DNA from: Flaccisagitta enflata
Taxonomy: Eukaryota > Chaetognatha > Sagittoidea > Aphragmophora
Direction: 5' to 3'
Length of the DNA: 64,000 nucleotides
Assembly: GCA_965153355.1 (NCBI GenBank)
Contig: OZ231126.1
Location: forward strand, 101,804,001 to 101,868,000
Both the position numbers and the translations under genes were made by a program. The notes under the pieces were generated by a model. The model made no database searches, was not told the origin of the DNA, and was given only the letters and a program-made list of their open reading frames with translations. Every line of letters starts with the position of its first letter. The stretch's first letter is position 1. This document shows, piece by piece, positions 27,945 through 41,039 of this stretch.

Positions 27945-29290
27945 TTACTCTGACATATTTGAGCCAATCAGTTGTGCCCACATAGCTTCAATGATCTCAC
28001 GATTGAGTAGTGCAAAAACCAAATCTTTCCTACTGACATTTTTTGCCAGAGTAACTGAAGGTCTGATTTCAAGGATGTGCTTCCTTTCAAAGTCATCAAC
28101 AACTTTTTCATTGGGATACATCCAATATGTTTTCTCTTGATCATCTTTTGCTCTGGTTTTCATTGTGGCAAGCGCTTGCAGGCAAATGCTATCTTGTTGC
28201 GGATCATATGATTGCACCAATCCAAGATTCCAGCCATCTTTCTGCAATGTGATAACAAATTCTTCTTCTTGTAATGGCCAACTGAAGTCTCTCAGCGGCT
28301 TCTCTGCAGGTGCCCTAGACCTCTTGGCCTGCTTATTGGCAGACTGATTTCCCACTGACTCAGAAACAACATAGATATCTTCCACAGTTATAATTTCTTG
28401 GTCACATGGGTCAACCATGTGCAAAGCAAGCGGATTTTTGTACATTTGTTTGGCAGTGATATTGTATTGCTTAAAATAGACAAAATCACTTGGCATTTCT
28501 GAAAACAAGGCTTTTTTCAACTTCACTTCCCATTGCACTTGGCCAACTGATCCTGCTCACTCAGTTTTTTGATTCTGTCATAGCACTTTTTAACCTCAGC
28601 TTGAGATGAGAAAGGTGCAATGTACTTGTGCTTTGTTCCGTTTTGCACACACAAAGAAAATCAGTTTATCCTTGGTCATATCTCTTGTCAGCTTGTCCGC
28701 TTCAGTGTCTGTCAATGCCAATTTGGATTTCATAATCTCCTTTTGATTTTTCGACCAATTTGCTTCAATTTCATAAACTTCCTTTTGTTGGACCTTCAGC
28801 TCCTTGTCTTTCAACATGTCGGCTCCCTTGTTACCAAATGCAAGATCTGAACTTGTTTTCAGCACAAGTCTGTCACTGATGGCTTGGAAAGCAGAGCCTC
28901 GTTTGCTTTTAAGCTGTTGAGATAGATGTCCAAAATAGTTTTCTCCAACTTTATTGTCCGCAGGGATTTTTTCTAGCTGCTCTTCAGTGAAGATTTCTGA
29001 CAGAGGCTTTAAGTGTCTCTCCCAAGGTTCCCGCTGCTTTTTTTTCTGAGTATTCCAGAAAATCTTGACCAAATTCATATTGAATTCCACGTTGTCTGGA
29101 CAGAGTTGCAGCAAGCTGTTTCATCAAAGCCTGCATTGCGCTTTCCAGTTTGTCAGCATCATATTGCCAGAGATATTTGTAAAATGACTGCATCCATTCT
29201 TGTTTGTACTGTTTTGCAAATCCATCCTCAACAGCTGGAAGAGCATGCCTCTCAACTGAGCTGAATTTCAAACCTGAGATTGGTTCCATC
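27945..29290 (-). pseudogene. Frameshifted repetitive-family gene with barrel-like C-terminal domain
   Basis: Three overlapping minus-strand frames (29290-29100, 29114-28596, 28538-27945), plus a short open piece in a third frame between them (28600-28545), read as one protein of about 430 residues broken by at least two or three frameshifts. The first part has an aromatic helix (EWMQSFYKYLWQYD). The middle is Lys/Glu-rich and helical. The last part (EEFVITLQKDGWNLGLVQSY through EIRPSVTL) has the alternating hydrophobic/aromatic pattern of a small beta-barrel such as Tudor or chromo. I recall similar proteins as repeated, transposon-like families in invertebrates, but cannot name this one. 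Breaks could be decay or homopolymer errors in the assembly. Confidence 0.55.
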
Positions 29291-29295
29291 ATTTG

Positions 29296-29457
<162 letters not shown>

Positions 29458-29475
29458 AAGAGACAGACAGACAAA

Positions 29476-30250
29476 CACAGAGAGAAAGAAAAAGGAAAGG
29501 TGGAGAAAGGAAGGAGGGTGAGAGAGAAGCAGAGAGGTAAATAGACAGGTAGACAGACAGACAAAAAAAGGTTAAAATGCAAAAAAAAAAAAAAAAAACT
29601 TGATTTCCTTACTATTAATGTGGTTTAACAGTACTTAAAATTCATTTTTTTACAGATTTTGACAATTTTTTCTTCTGATTTATTGACTGGCTAGTTCCTT
29701 TTAACAACTCAGGCTAGATATCTAGCTGTAATGCTGAAAAAAAATGTTTAGAAACATATGTTGCAATTTTCTTATCAAGAAAATTAACAAAAACGCCAAA
29801 AAACATTGCAAAATCGGTTTTTTTAGCTTTTCGCGGGGTATTTTTCAATCAATCAAGCTCAGGAAAGTTTCAAACATCATATCTGGGACCTACTCACATG
29901 TTTTTTGGGTAGCCAGGGATCCATTCTCAAAACAGTATTTTTTTCCAGAATCTCGTATCCCCTTACTTTTATTCTTTGTTTTTTCTTCTTTCTTTTTCTT
30001 TCTCTCCATGAAAAATTTCATTACGCGTCACCCAGAAATACCATTTTCACTGGAAAAGACTTTGTTACAGGCGATTTTTCATTAGTCACAGTTCTTTTTA
30101 GGCAACTTTTTTAAACAAAGAATCAAAAGAAAGAATGATAGGACTTTCAAAGATATTCGTTAGAGGCGGACTTTTGTAAGAAGCGTGTTTGTTAGAATGA
30201 TTTTCTTCTGTATCAATAATATGGCTTGAATCAATTCTATTTCAACCTAC
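29476..30250. other. AT-rich intron, no gene seen
   Basis: G/A-rich to 29570, a poly-A run, then AT-rich sequence. A short frame at 29744-30085 is Lys/Phe-rich and unconvincing. Confidence 0.45.
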
Positions 30251-30373
30251 CTTGATCCCAAGCTTTATCCCTCCATCGACGGACACAGCGGTTGAAGGGA
30301 GTAGCTTCAGGAATGTCTGGCCATTGAACAGAAATCCCCCACTGGATAGGGACCGCAAAGACCATAAAAACCA
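30251..30373 (-). CDS. Upstream exon of the small membrane protein gene
   Basis: Read on the minus strand, attactttttgcag precedes and gtaggttg follows a 123-nt exon. It begins with two codon bases (-TG), encodes a hydrophobic segment VFMVFAVPIQW, and then a segment with one Cys and many Trp/Arg (FNRCVRRWRDKAWDQ). The hydrophobic part could be the end of a signal peptide begun in an upstream exon, or of a start at the internal Met. It ends after one base, matching the exon at 25548-25722. Confidence 0.6.
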
Positions 30374-30459
30374 CTGCAAAAAGTAATATTTGAAAAACAA
30401 TTTAGGACAGCCCTTAAACTAACATCCAAAGCAGGATCTGAGGAGCAACAACACTGAAT

Positions 30460-30650
30460 ACACGGTTACCCCAGTTGCGTGCGGGTGGGCAGGGGCATTG
30501 ATAGAAAAGGTCACTTAGGCATTTTGGCAGGAGCAGTGAGCTCAAAAAGCTCAAGAACGCCAAAAAAAAAAAGGGGACAGTGCGACCAACCGACCAACCA
30601 TCCGATCAGCCAACATACCAGGGGGTAGAGTCGCGTAGCACGCGACTAAA
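30460..30650. repeat. SINE/MITE-like repeat 'GTCGCGTGC', copy 1
   Basis: Begins cacggttaccccagttgcgt gcgggtgggca, contains gggcag/ggcaggagcagtgag, and ends gtagagtcgcgtagcacgcgactaa. The ends carry inverted tcgcgtgc / gcacgcga. Full copies at 39591-39775 and 59264-59434; partial copies near 34700-34760, 34945-34965, 35070-35090 and 37440-37470. Confidence 0.75.
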
Positions 30651-30687
30651 TATCTTTAAGAATCTCTATTGATCAACAGACTGCGTG

Positions 30688-30808
<121 letters not shown>

Positions 30809-30954
30809 ACTCACCTAAGGATGATTTTCGCACCATGATCAGTAATTGATAAGATATGTAGGAGGCGATATGATGAGATGATATATTATGCAATTTATCT
30901 GTAATTTGAAAATAAAAGAAAAGGAATGACTTAGTTTTATGTTTGAAAGAAAAA

Positions 30955-31013
30955 GAGAGGGAGAGAGAGAGAGGGAGAGGGAGAGAGAGAGGGAGGGAGA
31001 GAGAGAGAGAGGG

Positions 31014-31106
<93 letters not shown>

Positions 31107-31135
31107 GAGACAGAGAGATAGAGATACAGGGACAC

Positions 31136-31229
<94 letters not shown>
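30955..31229. repeat. (GA)n arrays with (GACA)n centre
   Basis: Two GA arrays separated by gacagacagacag and a short A-run at 31082-31143. Confidence 0.95.
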
Positions 31230-31232
<3 letters not shown>

Positions 31233-31511
31233 GGAAGAAAGGCATGGCTACCGATATAAGAGACAAGGGCGACATGACGAAAAGCAAGGTGGTAGACTTG
31301 AAGGTTGTCAGTTTCCAAGTCAAGAAAAGAAAAATTGTTGATTCATGATTGTCATGGTAACAAAGAACAGCAGATCGAGTGAAAATGAACTTAATATGGA
31401 ATCCGAGTGTTAGTGAGAGGGAGGATCATGAATGAAGAGGAGGGGGCAGGTGAAATTATGGCCGAGAAGGAAGTGGAAATTTCTAGTGCAAAATTTTGGA
31501 TTGTGTTCGAT

Positions 31512-32453
<942 letters not shown>

Positions 32454-32559
32454 TGGAAAAGATAAAAACAAGGCCAACACCTATAAGTCGCGTGCAGGAC
32501 AAAAATGACTGAACTGACCTGACTCCTTATTTCATCTTTTCATCGAAAATCAGACTTAA

Positions 32560-32818
32560 ACCAGACCCAAACCAGACTCAAACCAGGCTCAAACCAGACT
32601 CAAATTAGAATTAAACCAGACCTAAACCAGACCAAAACCAGACCTAAACCACACATAAACCAGATCTAAACCAGACCTAAACCGGACATAAATCAAACAT
32701 GAACCAAACTTAAACCAGACTTTAACCAGACTTAAACCAGACTTAAACCAGACTTAAACCAGACTCAAGCCAGACTCAAGCCAGACTCAAACCAGACTCA
32801 AACCAGACTTAAAAGTGA
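32560..32818. repeat. 12-bp minisatellite (aaccagacttaa)
   Basis: About 21 units with variation in the last bases (ctcaa/cttaa/cctaa). AT-rich unique sequence follows to 33052. Confidence 0.9.
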
Positions 32819-33052
32819 CTCAAATTCATCAGAAATCAAATTTTTTGCCAAAAACCATGTGAGAATTAGATACAATACAACAAATTATTCTCTTTTTAAG
32901 TGATTTACTGATTTGAATTTTTAAGAAATTGTCAAAAAATGTAAATTTCATTACACACAGATATTAGTGAATTGGGGGCGCTAATTGCAGGTTTAAAACA
33001 ACAATGTTTCATTTCAATTTCAAAAGCGCCCGGGGCGCTAAATACAAGAAAT

Positions 33053-33605
33053 ACAGTAGTCGCAAAAGTGTTAGATGGTCAGCCGTACCCGTGCCTTACC
33101 TAAGTACAAAGCTGTGGGTAAAGTTGAAGGAGAAGCAGGGCTGCGGCTCCAAAGGGGTCTATGACCTAGGCTTTCACACAAATGGCCTCAGTCCCCCCCT
33201 GACTCAAATTCTAGCTTCAAGGCTGTAGTCCCATTCTTGAGACCAAAATCCCAATCTTGAGGACCAAATCGCAGTCTTGAGGGCCAAATCTCTACCTCAA
33301 GGCCAATATCTTAAACCCAAGGCCAAAATCCTAACCTTGGGGCCCAGTTCACAGCCTTGAGGCCAAAATTTCATCCTTGAGGTTTGGATCTGTGCCTCTT
33401 GGTTACGCTTAGGACCTCAAAGTTGAGATTTGGGCCTCGCAGGGATTTGGCCCTCAAGACTGGGATTTGCCCACAAGAACTTTGATTCCAAGGGTGGGGG
33501 TGGGGGGTACAAAGACGAGGAAGTAGGAGAAGGAGGAGAAGGAGAAAATTCCCCATGTGTTTGAAAGCATTGGTCATCAACCCCTTTGGAGCCGCTGCCT
33601 AAAAA
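33053..33605. repeat. Foldback minisatellite element
   Basis: Left end agtcgcaaaagtgttagatgg; right end ttggtcatcaacccctttgg with gccgctgcc. The core is units of about 20 bp (ttgaggccaaaatcc...), inverted after 33420. Same terminal scheme as the element at 899-3066. Confidence 0.75.
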
Positions 33606-33993
33606 GTGAACTAGATCAATAGTTGAGATCGAGTTTTTGAACAAGAAAATAGAAAACCATGTTTTTTCCGATCATTTACGCACAAATTTATCAATATTTG
33701 TATTACCATATATTTTCTAATTAGCGCCCTGAGCGCTTTTGAAATTTAAATATGATTTTGCTTTTTATCCCTCCAGTTAGCGCCCCCTTTGTATTGTAGA
33801 TGAACTGTCTTTTAGTTCATCTTTTTCATTAAAGGATAGCAAAACGCTAAATTTGAAAATGAAAATGGTTGTTTGTGTTGTGTTTGTTTATTATTCTACT
33901 GAATATATCCTTCTAAATCTCTTCTGAAAAGTGTAACACCAAGAAAAAAAAAGAGGGGCGCTTACTGGAGGGGGTGCTAAATGGAAATATGTG
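33606..33993. other. AT-rich spacer
   Basis: Contains two short G/C-rich patches around agcgcc(c) at 33722 and 33779. No gene seen. Confidence 0.45.
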
Positions 33994-34381
33994 GTATGAC
34001 AGGTGGAACAATATCCCTCACTATACCCAAACTAAAAATATGGAAGAGGGCCTTGTGAGCCCTCACTGACTAGTTACTACGCGCATCACTCCTAGTTTTC
34101 CATTTAGCAAAACTAACTTAGCAAACATCCATTTTGAGTCTAACCCAAAACACTATTGCTTACCAAAATAGATAGAGGCTAATTATTGTTACCAGAGTTA
34201 CCAAAATTCAACAAATCATCCGAGGGTAACATTGTTAAGAAACCATACCCTTGAAGGATAGAATCGAGGTTCAAGCTTAATGCGACCGCCGGACATTCTG
34301 ATCCAAGGTACTGAGTAGTATGACAGGTGGAACAATATCCCTCACTATACCCAAACTAAAAATATGGAAGAGGGCCTTGTG
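33994..34381. repeat. Exact 64-bp direct repeat, period 324
   Basis: gtatgacaggtggaacaata to gagggccttgtg occurs identically at 33994-34057 and 34318-34381. The two copies bound a 260-bp insert, as in a recent tandem duplication or the flanks of a lost insertion. Confidence 0.85.
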
Positions 34382-34394
34382 TATATATCATTTG

Positions 34395-34398
<4 letters not shown>

Positions 34399-34450
<52 letters not shown>
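34399..34450. repeat. (CT)n microsatellite with short (CA)n
   Basis: About 21 CT units, then cacacacac. Confidence 0.95.
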
Positions 34451-34452
<2 letters not shown>

Positions 34453-35474
34453 TCAACACACACAAATTGTTTTTGAAATTGGTTATTCCTGGGGGAAATG
34501 TTTTTGCCACGTTGCGTGAAAAGTATCAATTACAATTCCAGGGAAAAAAACAAATTTAGAAAATGATGACAGTGGTCTAGCGGTTTTCATTTGTCAAAAA
34601 CCACTTTATCCATTAACTAATGAATAAAAAATGCTGAGTTTGGTTGGGAATATGCTTGTGCCGAAACCGGCATTGGTCATGAAACACGAAAGGATAATGG
34701 GTTAGTCAAGTCGCGTGCACATGGGCAAGGGTATTCATGAACAAGGCCAACAATTAGAAGTCGTGTGCGAGACATAAATCACATTAGAAGACTGGAATAA
34801 CTTAAGATGACTTAAAACGATGAAAAATTACCTTAGTGACAAATTCGACCTAATTGACTTAGAGACTAAATAATATCTAAAATGACTTAGGGTGACAAAG
34901 AATGACTTTAAAAAAACCTAAGATCATTTAGGGGGACAAAGCGGGATGTAGAGTCGCGTGCACATAATTAAAAAGCTTACTTAAGTATTTGGGCCGAAGC
35001 ATTATATGTTGATGTAAAAACTGCCCATTAATGACAAAAAAGCTGTGTTACCAACAGATCAACAGATCGGGTTTTAGAGTCGAATAGCACACATCAAAAA
35101 AGTTGGCGAGAGAGAGTTCATATTGTATCCAAGTGAAGTTTGGTCAGTAGCACCTGTGCAATCCATGATAATTAAGGCATCATTAAAAGTTTTTATTTAC
35201 TAGTTTGCACCACACCTCCATTATACCATTAAACTTTCATTACATCGTGGATGTTGGCAATTTTTTTGCTGGGCAAGTGTTTACAATTGAGCTTCACTAA
35301 AGTGCATGTCAAGGGAACAGCATATTGTATGCCTTATAGGCATGTGCTCCTCTGTACATTTGAACAATGAACCTCTCCAACTAACAACCAACCAATGGCC
35401 AGAAATAGTCTCTTGAAGGGTACTGTTTTCAAATTTGGTCTTTTGTTTTACTGACTTTATAAGCGGGTTTTTAT
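34451..35474. other. Repeat fragments, no gene seen
   Basis: Pieces of the GTCGCGTGC repeat (34700-34760, 34945-34965, 35070-35090) and an aatgacttaag-type degenerate minisatellite (34790-34930). Confidence 0.5.
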
Positions 35475-35530
35475 TTAGGGTTAGGGTTAAGGTTGGGGTT
35501 AGGGGTGGTGTTAGGGTAAGGGATAGGGGG
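35475..35530. repeat. Degenerate TTAGGG-like tract
   Basis: Tandem ttaggg/ttaagg/ttgggg/ttaggggtgg variants over about 55 bp: an interstitial telomere-like repeat, too short and variable to be a telomere. Confidence 0.6.
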
Positions 35531-36164
35531 AAAAACCCCCAAAAAACCAAAAGATTTGAATCATCTTAGAAAAATTGTCCGATGAAACTATCTATAGTAA
35601 GCAAAAGCCATTGGCCCATTGCAGTAAATATTTCATCCAGCAAGGCTGACTAAAATTATATTATCAATGCATTTAATATTTGCTATTCTTTGACAAAAAT
35701 CTTTAAACAGGTGTATAAATGTTGGAGCGCAGTATGATGAAGTAATCAGACTTCCCTAGCTTAAATCTAACGCTTTTGTCCAAACCCTAACAAAAAGCAG
35801 GATCAACTATATTGTCTAGATTAAAGCTAGTTTATCGTATTTGTTACTTGCAGTCACTATATCTAGAAAGATGAATATGATGATTTTTTTACCCATGGCA
35901 AACTAACTAAATCTTCAGGAGGTGCGAGGGACAACTTATCTAGCCAAATATGTTTTGTAGCTGTTCATTTTGTTTAACCTTGAAGAAATTCCATCCAACA
36001 TGTTACTTCATTTAATCAAAATAAAATTTGTCCCAAAACATGGTAGACCATTTGGCTGTTGACAAAATACAAGTGGTCGTCAGCGTTTTAAACCAAAAAA
36101 AAAAAATTAACGACTACAGTGATGATTGGCTAAGACGGAGGCAGTGACTTGCAGCCACCCTGTA
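35531..36164. other. AT-rich spacer, no gene seen
   Basis: No splice-bounded frame or structured repeat found. Confidence 0.45.
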
Positions 36165-37005
36165 TTATACTCCAACACCAAACTGCTGCCGCCGCTAGTG
36201 CCCCTACCTATCCTATATCATGCTCTTACACCTCCTCCGCCATCGCCGCTTTTGCTGGTACCTACCCCACATCATGCCCCTATACCTCTTCCGCCGCCAC
36301 CGCTAATGCCACTGCCTATCTAAAATTATACCCCTACACCTCTTCCACCGCCGCTGCTAGTGCCGGTACCTATCCTATATCATGCTCCTACACCTCTTCC
36401 GCCACCGCCATTAGTGCCGCTACCTACCCCATACCAAGCCCATCCACCTCTTCTGTTGCCGCCGCTAATGCTGCTACCTACTCTTTATCATGTATCTACT
36501 CTTCTTTTGCTGCCGCCGCTAATGCCATTATATAACCCATATTATGGCCCTATACCCTTTCCACCACTGCCACTAATTTCGCCACCTACCCTTAATCATC
36601 CCCCTACACCTCTTCCACCGCCGCCACTAATAACACCACCTACCCCATATCATCCCCTTACACCTCTTCCTCTGCTGCCGTAAATTCCACTAGCGGCAGA
36701 AAAAGCAGAAATAGCGGAATTGGCGGAATACGATTTAGTGGAATTAGTGGAATTAGCAAAATTAGTGGAATTAGTGGAATAAGCGGAACTAGCGTGAGTA
36801 GCGGAACTAGTGAAATTAATATAGGGTAGGTATTGGAATTATTGGCGGCGGCGAAAAAGTGTGGGGGCATGATATGAGGTAAATAGTGACACTAGCGGCG
36901 GCGGTGGAAGAGGTGAAGGGGCATGATATGGTGTAAGTAGTGGCATTAGCAACAGTGGCGGAAAAGGAGGAGGCAAGGAGGGATGGAGAGGGTGAAGAGT
37001 TATAG
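36165..37005. repeat. Foldback with about 48-bp (cctcttccgccgcc...) minisatellite arms
   Basis: About ten units (ctacctaccccatatcatgc then cctacacctcttccgccg) run to 36670 and reappear inverted at 36830-36990. The centre (36690-36830) is a ggaattagt 9-10 bp array. Reading frames through it are Pro/Leu/Ala repeat artefacts. Confidence 0.8.
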
Positions 37006-37482
37006 GGAGCGTTAACAGAGGAAGACGCGGGAAGGAGCGGCAATAGAGGTACGGCTACACAGGGCAGGGTCCTGGGCAGGGGAAAGGCCTGTGGCCTACT
37101 GGTTGTCAATGTCTGCTAAGACTATTTTAACAGTCTTTTCAATGGATGGTAAAAATGAATTTTCATCCATACTGTTTAATGTAAACATGACTCATTGTAG
37201 CTACGCGGAAATTTTCAACACCCAAGGCAAAATTTGCCGGTAATATAAAAGTTAAAAGGACGCCCTCCTTTTCATCATTCTCCCAATCCAGACTCAACGC
37301 CGTCCCGAGCTGGAACTCTCCTTATTTTTTGTGGCGTGACTTAATTTTAAGTATAGCGCAAGTGTAAGTACGTTGGGTTTTGAACAACATCGGTATTAAA
37401 TTCAGGAGGCATTCCTATTTGAAACAAGGCCGGATACAAGGCTACCGAAGTCGCGTGCGGGTGGGCCGTATTTGAGATCACT

Positions 37483-37730
37483 ATATGAATAAAATCATTT
37501 TAAGTCATTTTAGGTCAATTCAAGTCAGCTGAGTCATTTTATTTATCTATTTTTTAGGTCAGTTAAATCCAATTTAAGTCATTCTAGACCAAATTAAGTC
37601 ATTCAAGTACATTTTTAGTCAATTTAAGTCACTCATGTCATTTTAGTCATTTAAGGTCAATTCAAGTCTATTTTGGTCAATTTAAGTCATTTTAGGCCAT
37701 TTTGAATCATTTTAAGTCATCTTATGTACA
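37483..37730. repeat. 14-15 bp minisatellite (tttaagtcatttta)
   Basis: About 16 degenerate units, directly after a partial GTCGCGTGC repeat end (37440-37470). Confidence 0.85.
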
Positions 37731-38392
37731 CGGCGTCCAGGAACAAACCATAGGTCGAAAAAAATTGTCAAGACTCCTGACCTGGGAAAAAGTCTTTTTA
37801 GATGCATTAGCTATCAATTTATGGCAAAAATAAAAAAATCGGCTTGGAAATTTAGAATTCAAAGCTTAAAGATAGCAAAAATGAAGCATTTTTATGTATT
37901 TTTTATAACAGAAATTAAGATTGTAGCTTCAAGCTATTTAAAAAATATCTGAAAAGTGTGGCCATAGTTGCTGTAATAATGCTTTTACCTATTTGGTAAG
38001 TGTAGAGGCTTATTTTATAGACAAAAACTGAAAAAACTATTTCAAACCATCATATTGATTTTTTTTCAGCCTATTTCCATAATTACTTCTTTAAAAATCT
38101 TGAATACTATGTAAAGTGTATAAATATTGTTGAGATACACATGCTGGAATATGATCCAGCTAGTTTTAAGAAATATTTGATAGATTAGAGCTTAGAAACA
38201 GCAAAAAATAACAAAAAATAATTATTTTACAACAGTTTTTGGCATTTTTTTGTTTTATCAGAAAATCACTCTAAAAAACCTGATGTAGGTAAAAGCATTA
38301 GTGCAACCACTGTAGCCAAACTTTTCATACATTTTTACATACTTTTAGAAGCCATGAATACAATTTTTATCTAAGATATGCTTAAAAATGCC
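37731..38392. other. AT-rich spacer
   Basis: cggcgtccaggaacaaacc at 37730 is inverted at 39395-39415 (ggtttgttcctggacgctg). An outer inverted repeat therefore encloses 37730-39415, including the next foldback element. Confidence 0.55.
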
Positions 38393-39275
38393 TTTTTGGG
38401 CAGCGGCCCCGGAGTGGTCGATGACCCATGGTTCCACACAGGGCAATTTTTCCGATCTGATGTCAGTGTCCACCCCCCCCCAGCCCCAAATCAGGTCTCT
38501 CAGACCTCAAAGCAGGCCTCTAAGACCTCTAATCCGGCATATTAGACCCCAAATCAGGCCTCTCAGACCTCAAATCAGGCCTCTCAGACCCCAAATCAGG
38601 CCTCTTGGATTCAAAATCAGGCCTGTTGGATTCAAAATCAGACTTCCCAGACCCCAAATCAGGCCTCTCAAACTACAAATCAAGCATCTGGGATCCCAAA
38701 TCAGGCCTCTCAGACCCCAAATCAGGCCTCTCAGACCATATATCAGGCCTCTTAGGCCCCAACTCAGGCCTTTGGACCTCTATCAGGCCTCTCAGACCCT
38801 AAATCCGGCCTCTCAAACTACAAATCAGGCATCTGGGATCCCAAATCAGGCCTCTCAGACCATATAACAGGCCTCTTAGGCCCCAACTCAGGCCTTTGGA
38901 CCTCTTATCAGGCCTCTCAGACCCTAAATCCGGCCTCTCAAACTACAAATCAGGCATCTGGGATCCCAAATCAGGTTTCTCATACCCAAATCAGGCCTCT
39001 CAGACCTCTTTTCAGGCTTCTTAAGCCTTAACTAAAGCCTCCCAGACCTCTTATCAGGCCTCTCACACCCCAGATCAGACCTTATGGACCCCAGATCAGA
39101 CCTCTCAGACCCAGGATCATGCCTCCCAAAACAAAATTGCCCTGTGTGAAATCATAGGTCATCAACCCCTCCGGGGCCGCTGCCCCATTACCCCAACACT
39201 ACAATACTAAATGATATCAATGGGGCATCGTGATCCGCTGACCATAATGACGCTTGAGCTGCCTGTTTTGCTATT
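38393..39275. repeat. Foldback minisatellite element
   Basis: Left end gggcagcggccccggagtgg then cacagggcaatttt; right end aaaattgccctgtgtg then ggggccgctgcccc with stem gccccatt/caatggggc. The core is about 30 units of caaatcaggcctctcagacc, with a longer internal duplication (38773-38845 resembles 38885-38965). Confidence 0.85.
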
Positions 39276-39590
39276 ATTTGACCATCAATTCTATATTTCT
39301 AAGCAGATTTTTTTATTTTTACCATTAATTTGTAGCAAATGCATAAAAAAAAACATTTCCCAAGGTCAGGAGTCTTGACCATTTTTTTAGACCTAGGGTT
39401 TGTTCCTGGACGCTGTGCATATGTCTTAAGTCATTTAAGTTATGTGATTATGTTATTAAGTATGTAAGTCTTGCACGCAACTTGTAGGTGTTGGCCTAGT
39501 TCTAATTGAATTGGTTTCTTTAAATTTCTCTAAAGCCTCTCTAAACCATTTGGGCAGGAGCAGTGAGGTCCAAAAATAGCAAGGCCGGAG

Positions 39591-39864
39591 ACACGGTTAC
39601 CCTAGTCGCGTGCGGGTGGGCAAGTCTGTTTTTGAGGTCACTTGATCATTTGGGCAGGAGCAGTGAGGCCAAAGACCGCAAAATAAAGTAAAGTGTGATG
39701 AACACACCAACAGACAGACCAATGGATGGACGGACTGACAAAGCGGGGTGTAGAGTTGCGTAGCACGCGACTAAAAATTATAAAAAAAGTATAGTGTGGC
39801 CAACCTAATGACAGACCGACCGACCGATGGACAAAGCGGGGTGTAGAGTCGCGTGCACGAAACT
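39591..39864. repeat. GTCGCGTGC repeat, copy 2, with an extra 3' half
   Basis: A full copy to 39775, then a second 3' half (gacagaccgaccgaccgatg then aaagcggggtgtagagtcgc) to 39864. Confidence 0.75.
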
Positions 39865-39894
39865 GAAAATGGCATTAATTGATATTTTTCTTTT

Positions 39895-39895
<1 letters not shown>

Positions 39896-39967
<72 letters not shown>
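39896..39967. repeat. (CT)n microsatellite upstream of an exon
   Basis: About 35 CT units, 43 bases upstream of the splice acceptor at 40010. Confidence 0.95.
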
Positions 39968-39972
<5 letters not shown>

Positions 39973-40010
39973 CTCAATGTTTTATTGTTTGAATTAATTC
40001 AACAATTTAG

Positions 40011-40614
40011 GTGTGACGTAGCTTCTCACAAGAAGATGTCTGCATTCTATTTTGTCGAACCGCCTAAAAAAAGGTTAATCATGGCTGACAACAATGGACA
40101 ACATCTCATAGCAAGCCGCCTCCACTCCGATGACAATGTTATAATTTACATTTGTCATACAATCATGGATGCAATACGCAACATTCCAAACTTAGATGAA
40201 AATGAAGTAACTGACATTGTTTTGCTTTATGGACTCAACGACATAATTACACCATCTGCGAAAATAGATGAAACAATGAAACTATTTGATGATGCCTACT
40301 GGGAATACCGTGTAAGATTCCCAAGTGCTGTCATCTATGTAGGCAGTGTTGCACCATCTCTCAAAAAAACCATTTGCTTCAATGCTGAACTCAAGCGTCT
40401 TGCTTCAGCGAGACATGCAGTTTTCATCTCAGCAAGATGTATGCTCAAACGAACAGCACAAGGACTAGAAACTAAAAATGTTCTACTTGATGGCATCCAC
40501 TTGACTAAAAAAGGAACTCGTTTTCTCGCCAGAGAAATAAAAAGATGCTTCTACCGTAATGCATCCAAAATTTGGCAAAACCATCCCTTGGTTAGAATCT
40601 CAAATCTAAAGCAG
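40011..40614 (+). CDS. SGNH/GDSL-hydrolase-like exon
   Basis: The exon follows ttcaacaatttag and ends at a phase-0 donor (aagcag, then gtatcc). Its roughly 201 residues look like an SGNH-hydrolase fold. Candidate blocks are a strand/turn near RLIMADNNGQHL (block I, but without the GDS serine), a Gly-x-Asn motif in LLYGLNDII (block III), and DGIHLTKKGTRFLA (block V, with the Asp-x-x-His dyad). Members of this family are esterases or acylhydrolases, and related domains occur in some retroelements. The apparent loss of the nucleophile suggests it is inactive or not an esterase. Upstream exon(s) are not identified; the exon begins with the third base of a codon. Confidence 0.6.
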
Positions 40615-40639
40615 GTATCCATTCAATGCTTTCCTACAC

Positions 40640-40644
<5 letters not shown>

Positions 40645-40711
<67 letters not shown>

Positions 40712-40742
40712 ACTCTCTCTCTCTCTCTCTTTCTTTCTCTCT
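40645..40742. repeat. (CT)n microsatellite in intron
   Basis: Lies between the SGNH exon's donor and an acceptor-like ctctctgtttag at 40748, acting as an extended polypyrimidine tract. Confidence 0.95.
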
Positions 40743-40871
40743 GTTTAGATTTTCAATCACATGTGACTGTACACCCCAAAAGCCAAACATAGATGTTTAT
40801 GAAAAAAGTATTCGAAATCATAGTAATGAGTCATTAAGGAATGAAAGCTTTATGCTTTTCCCCCCTTTCAG

Positions 40872-40963
40872 ATTGAACACCCTGTAAACATACAATTAAC
40901 ATTTCTTCTATCTCTCTTCAATTCTTTCATCTATTTCATATCCCCTCTCTCTTTCTCTCTCTC

Positions 40964-41039
<76 letters not shown>

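Noticed and set aside
35475-35530. Telomere
   Set aside because: Only about 55 bp of variable TTAGGG-like units inside unique sequence.
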